NCBI GenBank assembly: GCA_050084515.1
Contig: CM114272.1
Location: 39,742,001-39,806,000, forward strand
Origin: Blasia pusilla
Lineage: Eukaryota; Marchantiophyta; Marchantiopsida; Blasiales
Length of the DNA: 64,000 bases
Reading direction: 5' to 3'
Shown: positions 11,032 through 23,204 of the stretch, in pieces
Layout of the letters: every line of letters starts with the position of its first letter
How positions within the stretch are numbered: the stretch's first letter is position 1
The notes under the pieces: generated by a model
What the model saw: only the letters and a program-made list of their open reading frames with translations
Databases searched by the model: none
Told to the model about the DNA's origin: nothing
Position numbers and translations under genes: made by a program

Positions 11032-11460
11032 TGCTGGAATATGTAAACGCCTTGCAACATAAACGAGTTAGGTTGCAACTAAACGCAGCACAAACGAGTT
11101 AGGGCTTCAACATAAACGCTGCAGCAACGAGCACTAACCTGCAAGCTCCGCTCATGTATAAAACACATCACATAATGAATGGAAGTGACAAAAAAATCCG
11201 CATCAAACTGCAGCTTCTTCCCGTCATCACCCAAAGGCCCAAGAGTTTAGTAGTTTTCCCATCGTGCCTTTCTGATGGTTCAAAGACTGTCCCCTCCCAA
11301 ACTTGAACTTAAGTCGGGTTCCCAAGCAAGACCTTCCCCGCAAATAGTTCAGTTCTGCTAGTTCAGGATATACCGCCAAACGAGAGAGAGGTCAGATATT
11401 TTCATAGCTTCCTCTGTGCTCTTTCTCATCTTGCTCCCACAGTTCAGTTCCTGCAGGGAG
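11032..11460 (+). repeat. Probable 3' LTR of copia 1
   Basis: A polypurine tract GAGGGAGGA at 11023-11031 directly precedes TGCTGGAATATGTAAACG, the expected LTR start, 28 bases after the pol stop. A repeated AAACGAGTTAGG motif occurs near 11082 and 11093. The 3' boundary is a guess because no second LTR is present for comparison. Confidence 0.55.
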
Positions 11461-12173
11461 CTTGGTTGCTTGCAAGATCTCTTGAACCTTTTTTGGTCCT
11501 AAGTAGAAAGAGAGAATCATCATGTGTTTCCGGAGTCCGACCAATTTACGGGAAGAATTTTATTAGGTTGACGTACCGCAGGTATGGTATAACTCCACCG
11601 CGATCCAATCCGAGTTATGGAAGCATGATCCCGATCGGTTGGGCGCGTAGGCGCAATCACGAGTAAGTAAGTACTGTGTGTGATTAAGCAGAGGTTGAGT
11701 TGATTCCAAATGATTACCCATGAATCCAGCCGGATTCGAACTGCGCACGCGAAGGCGACTGGAAAGATGGACTAAAGAAACCTTGCCAAACCAAATGTGG
11801 TCAGCAAAAATGTCCATGTTCAGCTACAAGCCTGCCTTGTGATCAGATTACGGGTCGATTTTATAAGTAACTAGTCGGTGGGAATAACATTCAAACCCGA
11901 GGAAAACGAAAACGAACTCCCTTAGACTCGGGAAGGAGTTAAAAAGTTTACGTGTCGTCACGGGAGGACGGGGTTCTCAAACCCCGTCCTCCCTTGACTT
12001 AGATTATATTTCAACCTGCTCCAGCTCGGACTGGACTTTGAATACCATGAATGATGGAATTTACACATCCACGATGGACTGTAATACACCAACCATGACG
12101 AGGTTGAGAATTTTCGGTGCTCTGGATCCAGTCTTGAGTAGCAGAAACATGCGCTGAGTGGTGAAAGCCAGCG
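11461..12173. other. Intergenic region upstream of the chitinase gene
   Basis: No convincing gene is present. A short plus-strand open frame at 11466-11666 has no recognised match. The region holds a perfect GC-rich hairpin at 11962-11993 and grades into the chitinase promoter. Confidence 0.4.
11962..11993. repeat. Perfect 14-bp GC-rich hairpin
   Basis: The arms GGGAGGACGGGGTT and AACCCCGTCCTCCC are exact reverse complements around the four-base loop CTCA. It lies about 180 bases upstream of the chitinase TATA box. Function is unknown; a foldback insertion or a structured RNA end are possible. Confidence 0.8.
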
Positions 12174-12181
12174 CTATAAAT
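12174..12181 (+). promoter_or_regulatory. TATA box of the chitinase gene
   Basis: CTATAAAT lies 117 bases upstream of the first ATG in GC-normal sequence, the usual position for a plant TATA box with a start site near 12205 and a 5' leader of about 90 bases. This is inferred from position and consensus only. Confidence 0.6.
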
Positions 12182-12297
12182 CGTCAGCATAATCCCATAA
12201 CCAAGTATCCAGCTGCTCGTCCGAGGTCCTGCAGCTTGATTCATTCGTTCTGGCCAGAAACTGTTGACTGATCTATCCAGCTCCAGCAGAGCTAGCC

Positions 12298-14245
12298 ATG
12301 GATTGCAGCGCCACCACGATCGACATTATGAAATCTAACAAGTTTAAGCAGCACTTGCTGCTGGTGGCTGTAGTGGCTGCTGTGCTGGTGAGAGGAAGCT
12401 CAGCAACTCCTCAGTGTGCCAAGGGCAGGCCTTGCCCCAGCAACCTTTGCTGTAGCAGTGCTGGCTATTGTGGCAGCTCCGAATACCAGTGTGGTACCGG
12501 TTGTATAAGTGGTCCTTGTTACAGCACTGCAAGCGTAAGAGGTTCAGGAGCCCAGTGTGGGAGGGGAAGGCCTTGCCCCAGCAACCTCTGCTGTAGCGGA
12601 ACTGGATTTTGTGGCAGCACCACATACCAGTGTGGTGCAGGCTGCATTAGTGGACCTTGTGTGTCAGAAACGGGAAGCCTGGGCAGTTCGAAGAGCGTGG
12701 AGAGTGTGTTAACTGCTGCATTGTTCGATGAACTGCTCCCTGCCCGTAAACGCGACTTTTACACTTACAAGTCCTTTATTGCAGCTGCTTCAAGTTCTAC
12801 GTTTGAAGGATTTGGAACAACCGGAGATGTGGACACTCGCAAGCGGGAGGTTGCTGCCTTTTTCGCCCATGTTGAACACGAGACAGCAGGTGATTTTTGC
12901 CTCATCATTTTAATCGTTTTCTACACCCATGCGACTTCTTATCTTGTTCAAAGTGTCGTCATGGCTAAGCATTTGCACAACCTATTTGGAATCAACGAAT
13001 GCACTCGACGTACGAATTACGAGTTTACTTCTTTTCGACTGAATTTATAGGTCAATCTTCGAGCGGACTTAGTCTACAGCTAATTAGTCTAACGATTTAT
13101 CGTAATGCACTGATTGTTAACAGAAATTCAATTGTAATTCAGTTCATTTCAGATTGCACCTCTCACAGTCCACCGGAGTAACTGCTAATACATCCAATGA
13201 TTCATTACTTGAAGATCGCTACGAATTTCGTAAATTCGTACTTCTTGTCTGCAAATTTACTTCAAACGAGGTTCGCTCGTAAGACATTTGATTATATGTA
13301 GCTCTATGTTTCCGGGAGTCGCGTTGATCTCATGGCAAGATTGCCAGGATTCAGTTCATCTCTATTCATCAAAACTTGTACATCAATTGCACAGGTGAGC
13401 TCTGCATAAACATTTCGATTGACGACCAGAGCAAGGAAGTCTTAATTAATTTTAGTTAAACAAACCAAAACTAGGGTAATGATCTTGCATAAGTGCGAAC
13501 TATTAAAGGATGGAAGGGTGATCGGTGCATTCAGGTCTGTCTATCATCGAGAGAGCACAATCCGATGTGTCGAAGGACTTCTGTTATAATATGGGAAACA
13601 GTTCATTCTTCAAGTGTTTCCCAGGCAAGAAGTACTTTTCGCGAGGACCCATGCAGCTTACCTGGTGCGATCATATGCTCCACACTTCTGTCATTTAGCA
13701 TGCACAGAAAGGTTAGAAACATTAATGAAACATCAAATTCGGAGTCGTGCTCTTTACTCGAAACCAATCATACAGCAAAGATCGAGTCAAGACTCGATCA
13801 TTGCCGTATGGTAGGTTAGAACTATTTCACTTTGAAGGTCTGTTGGCTAATTAATTTGGAAGTGACATTCATGTTCAGGAACTACAACTACGGGAGTGCT
13901 AGTGATGTCGTGGGATCGGATCTTCTTGCAAACCCGGAGCTAGTCTCCGAGGATCCAGTGGTGTCCTTCAAATCAGCTTTGTGGGTGTGGATGTCTGGTT
14001 CAACCATCAAGCCATCGAGCCATGAAGTCATGGTGGGAACCTGGTCTCCCTCCGTTCATGATGTGGCTGCCAATCGCCGTCATGGATTTGGTACCACCAT
14101 CAATATTCTCAAAGGCAGGCTGGAGTGTGGCCATGAATCCCCAAAGGCTGAAGACCGCGCTAATTTGTACCTGGACGCTGCAAAACTGCTCGGAGTCGAC
14201 CCAGGCGAGCAGCTCAAGTGTGCGAACATGGTCCCGTTCTTCTGA
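12298..14245 (+). CDS. Class IV chitinase (GH19) with two hevein domains
   Basis: Predicted secreted endochitinase of 362 residues in three exons: 12298-12889, 13535-13664 and 13879-14245. Both introns are GT-AG and the joined frame is exact. Residues 1-36 form a signal peptide ending RGSSA; the ATG at 12328 would give a shorter one, but the first ATG has the better CCATGG context. Two hevein-type chitin-binding domains (about 39-74 and 86-121) each have eight cysteines. The GH19 domain starts near 138. Catalytic glutamates are probably E195 (HVEHETAG) and E203 (IIERAQ); their short spacing fits class IV. The GH19 signature [10 protein letters not shown] and [12 protein letters not shown] are present. 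The family hydrolyses chitin and acts in defence against fungi. Two tandem hevein domains are uncommon, since one is usual. Confidence 0.9.
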
Positions 14246-16012
14246 GTCGGCGTTATCGCAAGGCTCTGGATGAGAATAACACGCGTGCGATATCGTTCAT
14301 GATCGCTTGATCAGTCAGCTACAAACTTCGGTAGACTTTCCGGTCGCTGTGAGCCTTACTTCTGAAGTGAACCCCTGCAAATCTGCCTTGAAGAACTAAA
14401 CATTCGGTTAGAAGCAAAAATCCTTGAATTTCCGCCGGTTTATAATTAAAGACTTTGCATAGAACTGGGCGTCGATGCACGCAGCGCTAGGTATCAAGTG
14501 AAGAGTTGGACGTCCTGAAGTTATCGGGACTGACCAATTGTAGATCACCTCCTAACTGGTTCTTAAGTCTTTAGATAATTTTTCATTTTCTTTTGGCTTA
14601 AGGTCTACTTTGAACGCCGAGGTCAACTGGATCTCCTTCAAAGCCGTGCAGTTTTCTGGGACTGTCTACAGCTTGAATTTTCCATCGATTTCTTTAGAGG
14701 GTAGTCTTGTCTTGCTTTGGATCGCTCCGTCAGGATCCCGATACGAGCTAGGCCACAGTACTGCCTCCACGATGGGGAGAATCCCTCGAAACAGACCTAG
14801 CACTGCTGACTAAATTTTGTTAATCCGTTAATAAAGTTTTGGAAAGGCTCGCAATTGAAACCATCCTATCGCTGGGCTCTTGATTAGTCGCGCGCGCGCG
14901 TAGAGCTGGAGCTCGGTATGTTTGTTGGCTCTATGATTGTTACAACACTATCGTGGGTCCTCACAACGACAACGATCTTATTGTCCACAGCAACGTATCG
15001 TTTCTTATGGCATTCAATGTGGCATGTGCATAATAGTGGGCTGTAGATCAAGCCCAAATATCATCATTCTCACTATAGACAGACATCTGTGTTCCTGGAA
15101 TTCTCATCAATCATTCGCTCTAAGCGAGTACTAGCTAAAATCCTTTCCTGTGTTCTTCTTTAATATATCGTGTCACGCTTTCCACGGTGCGCAGGAGAGG
15201 GCCATGAAACTCCGAAGCCACTGGAGCCGTGTCATCGCTTCCTGCGTGGCTGCAATCTCCAGCAGGGATCGATCGGTACGGACGCGGCGCGCGCTGCTGC
15301 TACCCTTTCGAATTCAAGAAACAAGACCATCAATCCCTGAGTTTCCGAAGATCGATGGAACTGGAGTCTGCTTGACGAGTAGCTCACCAAATTACGCTAC
15401 GTTGACCTCACAATTGCAACGTTTGGAATAAATTGAATCATGACTTCAACCGAATTGCAGCAAAGTGCTCATGATCTAGTTCAGTATATTGAAATTCCTA
15501 ATGCTTTAGCCTTTTTCTTATTTTCAGTTCAAATTCTTATTTAAGCGATTCTTGGGGCTCGCATTGCCACCTTGATCTAAGTAAACATAATTATAACTCA
15601 AAGCTGAGTTCTACTTAACTTCAATGACCCCATGTGAGCCCTGTAGAACCTCGTATCTTGAACCGCCGCGACCCTTATCGACCACATTCCATGAGTAGTC
15701 ACCAGTGCTGCCCAGTGTTTGAAAGTTTGTACCTCAGACCAACAGCTTCACCCCAACAAGTAGTTATGTCGCATGTCCACTTCCGTACGGTCGTCATTCG
15801 TCTAACACCTCGCACGGTCGCACCACAATTAGCAGCCGCATGTGGTGCGGGACGTCTGACTTGATCTAAGAAGGTTTTAAAGAGTATAATTTCTTCTTGG
15901 AAATAATTATAAGCTCCAGATTAGGTTTCGGGAAGATTTTCCGTGGGACCTGGTACATTAGGTGGCGTAATACCCCTATCTGGGAGTAGCCCAGTGACTT
16001 TCCGGGCCGAAC

Positions 16013-16042
16013 CCCCTCACCCGGACGATTCCGGGTGAGGGG
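16013..16042. repeat. Perfect 13-bp GC-rich hairpin
   Basis: Arms CCCCTCACCCGGA and TCCGGGTGAGGGG pair exactly around the loop CGAT. It has the same design as the hairpin at 11962-11993 (13-14 bp arms, 4-base loop) but a different sequence. Confidence 0.8.
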
Positions 16043-16882
16043 ATTCGGACAGGCCACCCCCTCTTGCCAGTTCAGAAACCGGGTAATCAAGCTTTCCAAG
16101 CAACACAAAATCCATCCGGTTTCTGGTAGGCAATGAATCGGGAAATTTCAACCGGTTAGCCTTACTCGTAACCCCGGATGCCTTTTCCCTGGTATACGAG
16201 ATCTTTCGGATCATTGAGATTGGTTTCGCTTCATTTCATTTAAGGAGAGGAGTTAAGGATAGGATCCAAGTTTACTATGGATAATGAGTACACACTACAT
16301 CACGGGTAATAAGTAGCTGCAATCATTCTTCCTGAATCTATAATTTTGTTTCCAAAACGAACCTTGAAAGAGTGTTTCGTTTTGATTGAAACGTGATAGT
16401 CTGAATTTCATATTAAGTTCGTCCCTGCACAATCTTGCAGCGTGCCTTTTCAAATTCACCTGCTCCCTTAGTGAATAAGGTAGCTGGAAATTGATTTTAG
16501 GGGCAAATCAAGCGCTTCATCACATTTTTCACTAGTGTCTCTTATTCCACGCCCAAAAGAAAGTAGAAAACCAAATCAACTCTCTGAACACGTTTCACTC
16601 AATTTTAACAGGTGTGATCCGTTGCATGTAATAGACTCAGGCATAAAGAGGTCAGTCTACGTTCGTAATACTTGGCGTGGGAATAAACGCTGAAATGAAG
16701 GTGCATATAACTCGAAAAAAAAAATTCGATTTTTATATACTAAGGATGGAAGCTATAATATTTTAATATCTCCTTGGCGGAAGTAGTATATTGATTTAAA
16801 ATGATGTATTAATAATATTCTTGGACTCTTAATTGTGGAGATTTTATTAGTGAGAGCGGATATGGGTATGTTAACTAGTGTA

Positions 16883-17761
16883 TCTATATAATAGGCGACC
16901 ACAATAGCTAGTCGATAAGACAATATCTTTTGTTTCTTGAGCCTTGTTACATGGATTGAAATTTAACAAAGGAAATGAATAGAAGTTTTAGTGGAATATA
17001 TATTAATCAATTAATAATTAATTTAATATTATAATGGATGACTACAAATATTCATAAAATATGATAAATAACCAAATTTTTAGAATTTCTACTTCAATTC
17101 ATATTTGATGAAAAATAGAAATGAAAATTTAATGGAGGAATTTTTTTAAATTTTATGAAAAAATAAAATAACTTAGTGTATTGGGATATCATTTAAATTT
17201 AAATGGAGAATTATAATTTCTAAGAACAGTGAAATCTTATTTCTCTTCTAAGATTTTAGAAAATAAAAATCATATTTAAAATTTCAAGTAAATAACATGA
17301 TCATTTTATAAAATCATCATATTTTATAAAATCATGTCATCTTTTGGGAAAGGAAAATGAATTTGAATGGGAAAGTAAAATTCTTTCCTTAATTAAAACT
17401 AACTAAGATTTTCGTTTGCGAATGTTATTTTGGTGAGAAGAATGGAAAAAAAAAAGAATAATTATTATTTGAACTTTTACGGAGAATAAAATTATCTAAG
17501 GAAGATGAGTATTATTTAAAGGTGAAATTTTTCACCTTTCAAAATTTTAAAAAATTAGAAATTATACTTATATTTGAAAATTTAAACATAATTTTAAAAA
17601 ATATTGTTGGTTTTATTGATAGGTGATAATGAACAAGAAAAAATATTTCATATATTATGAACAGGAAGGAAACATAAACTAAATATAAGTGGAGTTATAA
17701 TAATCTCTTCACTATAAAAACTCTTCGAACACTTTTTGAAGAGTACATCGCACTTTACTAG
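16883..17761 (+). mobile_element. Helitron-like element, A/T-rich (about 879 bp)
   Basis: It begins TCTATATAATAGG and ends CTAG, inserted between A (16882) and T (17762), as Helitrons do. The last 60 bases (AATCTCTTCACTATA through ACATCGCACTTTACTAG) resemble the 3' end of the elements at 25694-26120, but the terminal hairpin is degraded. No RepHel gene is present. The boundaries are less certain than for the copies near 26 kb. Confidence 0.45.
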
Positions 17762-18430
17762 TTAAGGAACGCATAATCAGCCCTCCCAAATCCGAAGTCC
17801 AAATCAAATCCTGTCGCGATACATTGGGTGGCGCGAGGGCCGGAGAAGTGACCGTCGCGGCCTAAAGAGCAGGGACGCAGAGCGACTGGAAGCACGTGCC
17901 ACGATCGGTTTATCGGAACGGAATGGAATGAAGGGGGGAGGGTCCTATTATTAGCCGCCCGTTAGCGAGTCGTCGTCTGTCGTTCCATCCGCTGAGGAGC
18001 AGCGGCGCACGGGCTTTCTCGACGTCGTAGAAACGAGCTGATGGATGGAACGATCGATTCGTCAGAATTCGCTCGCAAGATCGTGGAATGAGGCAACGAG
18101 CAGGGAAATGATTCCCAAGAAACTAAAACCTCAAACTGCATGAATCTTCTCACGGCCACTCGGCCGGACTCCGAAGTTTTTGCACGTTTCGTGATCGTCT
18201 CTGCCGCTCAGGGAGTGGGGGGGGATCAGAACGTGCCGAGAGCGTGGGGGAGGGAACGTCCACGGTGGCCCCGCTTATTTCTATATGTATGCGAAGGCTG
18301 CACATGTCCGAATCACTTCACAAGTTAGTTCTCAAGCGTGTGAGGAAGAGAGAGACATTGAGATTGTGCGAGAAGAGAGTAGTAGGGAGTATTGGGGGTC
18401 CCAGATCGTGGGCTTCGAAGAAACCCGCAG

Positions 18431-18772
18431 GTGAGTTTCTTGTGTTGCACTCCACTACTTCGACACATTCCATCACAAGAACAGGAAAATACTGCCCAGC
18501 GCAAAACTTGAACGTCAAGAGACATAGACTACATAGACATTTCCCATCAGCGGGTTGAACCCTCGTCAATATTACGCTTGAATTTTTTTGTCAAATAGCT
18601 CGAGTTGGTCCTTCTTTCCTTTTCATGAGCGTAGGACTTCGTGACTCTTTTAGGCCTGCTGCGCTCTTGCCAGAAAGAATTGTTCAAGTGAAAGTAGGTG
18701 CAAACTCTATCTAGTGTGAGAGAGATCTGAAAAGACTAACGACGGAACGCTTGCTCCTTGATTCGTCATCAG
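18431..18772 (+). other. Probable 5'UTR intron of GMD
   Basis: A strong donor (CCCGCAG followed by GTGAGTTT) at 18431 and an acceptor (CGTCATCAG) ending at 18772, ten bases before the ATG, frame a 342-base interval with T-rich sequence. Leader introns at such distance are common in plant genes. Not proven without transcripts. Confidence 0.55.
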
Positions 18773-18782
18773 ATCGAGGACA

Positions 18783-19841
18783 ATGGCAGCAGAGATTGAG
18801 CCAACGAGGAAGGCTTTGATCTCCGGTATCACTGGACAAGATGGCTCGTACTTGACAGAATTCCTTCTCCAGAAAGGGTACGAGGTCCACGGGATCATCC
18901 GCAGATCCTCGAATTTCAATACCCAGCGACTCGACCACATCTACATTGACCCGCACAACTCCAGCGCGCGCATGAAGTTGCACTACGGTGATCTCACGGA
19001 TGCCTCCGCTCTGAGAAAGTGGGTTGACTCCATCTGCCCCGACGAGGTGTACAACCTGGGAGCCCAGTCTCATGTCGGTGTGTCGTTCGAAAACCCCGAC
19101 TACACCGCCGATGTGGTGGCCACCGGAGCCCTTCGGCTTCTGGAGGCCGTGCGTGTGCACATTGAGACTACAGGCAGGAAAGTGAGGTACTACCAGGCGG
19201 GATCATCAGAAATGTATGGAGCCACCGCTCCTCCTCAAGATGAGAACACATTGTTCCATCCCCGCAGCCCTTACGCAGTGTCTAAGGTCGCTGCGCACTG
19301 GTACACTGTGAACTACCGAGAAGCGTATGGACTGTTCGCTTGCAATGGCATCTTGTTCAACCACGAATCTCCCCGCAGAGGAGAGAACTTCGTCACCCGC
19401 AAGATCACCAGGGCCGTGGGAAGAATCAAGATTGGCTTGCAGAAGAAGGTGTATTTGGGTAACTTGAAGGCGTCTAGAGATTGGGGATTCGCTGGGGACT
19501 ACGTGGAAGCGATGTGGATGATGCTGCAACAAGAAAAAGCCGATGACTACGTCGTCGCCACCGAGGACTCGCACACGGTGGAAGAGTTTTTGGAAGCGGC
19601 GTTCGGATATGTCGGTCTCAACTGGCAGGATCACGTCGAGATTGATCCTAGATACTTCCGCCCTTCGGAGGTCGACAATCTGAGAGGGTCGGCTGCTAAG
19701 ATTAGGAAAGAATTGGGATGGAAGCCCAAGGTAGACTTCAAGCAGCTTGTCGCGATGATGGTGGAGAGCGATTTGGAGGCAGCCAAGCGCGAGAAAGTCC
19801 TCAGCGACAACGGCTACATCTCTTCCCACCAGCAACCTTGA
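18783..19841 (+). CDS. GMD: GDP-mannose 4,6-dehydratase
   Basis: The 352-residue protein is full length and has no intron in the coding region. It catalyses the first step from GDP-D-mannose to GDP-L-fucose (NADP-dependent 4,6-dehydration) in the cytosol, feeding fucosylation of wall polysaccharides and glycoproteins. Residues 15-21 are the dinucleotide-binding GITGQDG of the extended SDR fold. [15 protein letters not shown] follows. The catalytic set is Ser141/142 (SSEMYG), Tyr164 and Lys168 (YAVSK). [17 protein letters not shown] and the C-terminal ELGWKP segment are characteristic of the family. The start matches the family length. The coding region is GC-richer than its flanks. Confidence 0.97.
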   Translation: MAAEIEPTRKALISGITGQDGSYLTEFLLQKGYEVHGIIRRSSNFNTQRLDHIYIDPHNSSARMKLHYGDLTDASALRKWVDSICPDEVYNLGAQSHVGVSFENPDYTADVVATGALRLLEAVRVHIETTGRKVRYYQAGSSEMYGATAPPQDENTLFHPRSPYAVSKVAAHWYTVNYREAYGLFACNGILFNHESPRRGENFVTRKITRAVGRIKIGLQKKVYLGNLKASRDWGFAGDYVEAMWMMLQQEKADDYVVATEDSHTVEEFLEAAFGYVGLNWQDHVEIDPRYFRPSEVDNLRGSAAKIRKELGWKPKVDFKQLVAMMVESDLEAAKREKVLSDNGYISSHQQP

Positions 19842-20898
19842 ACAACCCGTTTGTCCTCCGCTTCAAAGAGAAAGCTTCTCACTCAACTCATTCCAACTCA
19901 TTCAATCTGAACTGTGGAAATGCAACTAACTACTGGCCCCTAGTGAAAGACGATCGTTGTGTAGCTTTTACTCGATCTCCGGGTGGAATCCGAATTGTTA
20001 AGTGGCTCAGGTTCAGGAGGACCAAGTTTAGGATCTCTTATGTTATCTAACTGATGAGTCTCAACAATGGATCCGAGTTGAACTCCATAGATGTAAGGAA
20101 AGAACACGATTGTGAATCCAAACAACATTGACCTACGAACATTTTTAGATTGTGTAGATTGAATCCGATTCACCGCCAAAGGCTAGCCTAGCTTAGTATG
20201 GAAACTAATTGATTCTTATACCCTCTTTGGATGGAATAATCCTTCGATTACTAAACATTCCAAATATGACCTGCATTATGAATACAAACGGAATGTACGA
20301 AGTTCGCTACACACATGGTTGTATGGCATTCTTGTTCATGCTTTGGTGGGAGTGGAAATCTCAACTAGAACTCTGCTACCACCCTCATCAAGAATAGAGA
20401 TGGATCATGGAAGTCCCTAGCGGTCGTGCGGGTAGAATCTCGAGCCTCGTCGATGTCGGACGGGGATTTTAGGAGCCGCGCAAATCAAAGCTCTTTCCAA
20501 GGTAATGGCTACGTACAAGTCGAAAGTGCCTACTTTCAAGTGCTCTTCCATCTATACCCTCTCTAAGACTTCAGAGAAGCCGCTGTTGCGATCGAGTCTA
20601 CAAGGCTTAGTTTAAAAACCCTTAATTGCTGCGAGTCAGTCCGGCGTGAGTGGATGAAGCTGCTCCGTTTGAAGACATTACAGTTCACCATTCATTTAAT
20701 CGTGTAAAGATGTCGGTAAGGTCCGCGGAACTAGGATCATTGTCCCGGACCATAAACAAGTATAAATGTCTCAAGTTGTCCACTAGACAACTGGTTCCAT
20801 TGAAACTGTGGAGGTGATGATTAAGAGCTCTTTTAAGGAGCGCTTCATCGAATGCTTTGGGAGACTAGTACAACAACTGCAAGATTCAGAAAAAAAAT

Positions 20899-20952
20899 TA
20901 GTTTCTCCACCGGCTAGTCGGGAAAATTTTAGTTTCTCCACCGGCTAGTCGG
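20899..20952. repeat. 31-bp tandem duplication
   Basis: TAGTTTCTCCACCGGCTAGT (extended by CGG) occurs at 20899 and again at 20930, with no mismatch over 23 bases. The exact identity suggests a recent duplication. Confidence 0.8.
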
Positions 20953-21572
20953 AACTAAAGCACTTGGTGCTGGAAAGTGATATGGAACTTTCGATTTGCT
21001 GTGTAGAGTTCCAATTCTGTGGGACACGAGAGTTATAACTTCAGACTCCGAAATTCCCAAGAATGTTTGGTCACGTTGAATCTCTGCAGGTGGGCATTTT
21101 CTGGTGTTTGAATTTCTCCCAAGAAATCTCTTCGACCGGCTTCATTGGCAAGGATGTAGCAGAGATATAGAAAACGAATCATGTTGAAAAGAGAGAACTA
21201 AGGATAGGAATATTTATGTTTCAAATGTGAAGTGAAAAGGTCTCAGGCCGCCTCTCTTGGAATCCATCGTCGACAAGGGGATTCAATCTTCCTTGGGACT
21301 GTGAGTTGCACTCCTCCCTACAGCCGCAAGATTTGCCACCTCCATAGGGGTAGATCTTCCAGAGGCGGATCCGATTTTTCTTGAGACAGGAAAATAGGCT
21401 TCTCGTCTTACAGCAGTGAGTGTTGAAGACGTCTAAAAAGGAAAAATAGCAGAGGTGGAGGAGTCTACTTTCATTAGGCAAATGTTTGCAAAGTTCACTA
21501 CAAGATCTTCACAGGTTGGTGCGATCAGGGCATGTTACAGCAACTCGACGAGCATACAAGCATCTCGATGCT

Positions 21573-21801
21573 GTAAGTCGCAGCAAAAGAAAGTCTTCGT
21601 TAGAAGCCTCTTTCCAGCTAGAGATTTACAGAGTGGGAACAGTTTTTCAGCTGCTGGCTCTCGAGTACATCAGTGCCAGCACAGTCTCGCCTGCGGACCC
21701 CATGCCCACAGTAATAAAACTGGTGCTCAAGCTTTATCAATGTTGTAAGCCGCAGCGAAAGAAAGTTTTCGTTAGAAGCCTCTTTCTAGCAAGAGATTTA
21801 C
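21573..21801. repeat. 57-bp direct repeat, two diverged copies
   Basis: Copies at 21573-21629 and 21745-21801 share GTTAGAAGCCTCTTTC and flanking bases with about six differences. They are spaced 172 bases apart. Origin unknown. Confidence 0.7.
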
Positions 21802-22817
21802 GCACAATTCTTTCGTGATTACGAATCCTTACTCCACCACAAGAATGGTGGAGTCTCTACTGTAACGACCGTGGCGCATGGACTCATATAGCGAACCCAT
21901 TCGATCAGAGCTCGATTCGCATCTCGGCTTGAAAGCCACGCGCCAAAATCCCGTCGCGTAAACTCTGCAGAGGAAGAAGCATCTGGATACTCTGTCACCT
22001 CTTGGCCGCATTAAGCTCTCGCGTCGCATCACACAATCAGGAGATCTGATTCTGGTCTCGATGTCAATCATGCTTGCATGTGGACGTCTCACAAGCACAA
22101 AAACCCAATCCAAGAACCAAACAAAATCCGCGATTTTCAGGTTTCTGAGCACCAGATCGACTAAACATCCTAGACTACCAGACTCATAGCGTAATCATTC
22201 CCGATTGGGATCTCTAATTTAGAGTTTGAATTTGCGTCATTGGAAAATGCGTGCACCCTTTCGTTTTAATTAATAAATTTTTGGACACCTGAATCGTGAT
22301 CAGAAATCAAATGACCGCTTCTTGGAGTTCGAGGTAGGTGTGCTCCACCTCTAGGAAACTCCCCAGTGCGTGGAGTCAGTGGCTAAGTTGGGAGCTCGAA
22401 GGCCTCGGTGGGCTTCGCTGGTAATAAACTCCCCATTAGTCACAGCACCACCACCACGCACGGTTCAAATGGCAATGGCAGAGGGCCCAAACCAGTGAAT
22501 GATATCCCGTTGTCAACTACATGTCGAGAATCAAACCTCGCCATCAAAAACTCCAATCTCCCTCCTGAAGTAAAGCTAAGTTCAATTCTCATTTCATCAG
22601 AGCGCAGGAGCTGTGGAAACACCAGGAATCTTCCATAATGTTCCAGTGATCGCAACTAATGAGTGTAAATAGTCGAGGTTGCGAAATCGGTTGACTCCCA
22701 CAACGTAATAATCACCCTAACCGATTGAAGTAGCGGAGACCGAAGTTTTTCCCGACTTGAATTATAATCGTCCTGACAAATAATTGCATCTTCTACCAAT
22801 CAGAGTCAATGTGTGTA

Positions 22818-23204
22818 AGCCCGCCCCTCGGAACTACGACAGATCTCCTGACTTTCTGAGCCGTGTTTGTCAAACACTCGAGGACGAATGAATCTCCAGT
22901 TGGCAGGCGTACGAGACATAATCTCTACAGGTATCCTCGAGATAATGATTACTCAACTCAGGTCAAGTAAGTTATCCGGTGAAAACCTAAAAGTCAACCT
23001 TCCTCTTGAAGGTCTTGCAATACACCTGCAATTCTGTAGTGTTTGTTTCAAAACCCCTTCTCTATCAATGCAAGTGTAAGCAGTAAGAGGAAAGTTAAAA
23101 CATCTTATGCCGAAAGACAGCCTCCTGTGGATTCCATGGAAGCTTCTACCGGTGATCCAAGGATTCCGAAACACACCGATGAATGTAGTTCCGAGGGGCG
23201 GGCT
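22818..23204. repeat. Inverted repeat pair, possible MITE of about 390 bp
   Basis: AGCCCGCCCCTCGGAACTAC at 22818-22837 is the exact reverse complement of 23185-23204. A clear target duplication was not found next to the arms, so this may be a foldback or the inner part of a larger element. Confidence 0.5.

Larger units (their letters stand above)
6481..11460 (+). mobile_element. Ty1/copia element 1, 5'-truncated, split by a hAT-like insertion
   Basis: Plus-strand gag (UBN2-like), zinc knuckle, protease, integrase, RT and RNase H follow in copia order. The C-terminal end (SKFERFRSLLGVLD, then stop at 11003) is separated from the rest by the insertion at 9758-10919. A polypurine tract (11023-11031) and a probable 3' LTR follow. 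No 5' LTR is seen; the element abuts the truncated gypsy at about 6480. Internal deletions in integrase and RT and many stops show that it is dead. Confidence 0.8.
14246..18430. other. Intergenic region between chitinase and GMD
   Basis: About 4.2 kb without a recognisable gene. It contains a short (CG) run near 14890-14900, a perfect hairpin at 16013-16042, and a strongly A/T-rich block at about 16700-17760 that carries Helitron-like ends. The last few hundred bases before 18430 are the probable GMD promoter and 5' leader. Small open frames here show no family features. Confidence 0.5.

Noticed and set aside
11730-11752. TTCGAATCC-like sequence on the minus strand that resembles a tRNA T-arm
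   Set aside because: The stem does not pair and no acceptor, D or anticodon arms could be built around it.
14887-14901. (CG)n run as a possible Z-DNA or regulatory element
   Set aside because: Too short, with no associated gene start.
19206-19835. 209-codon open frame antisense to GMD
   Set aside because: It is a shadow of the conserved GMD coding sequence.
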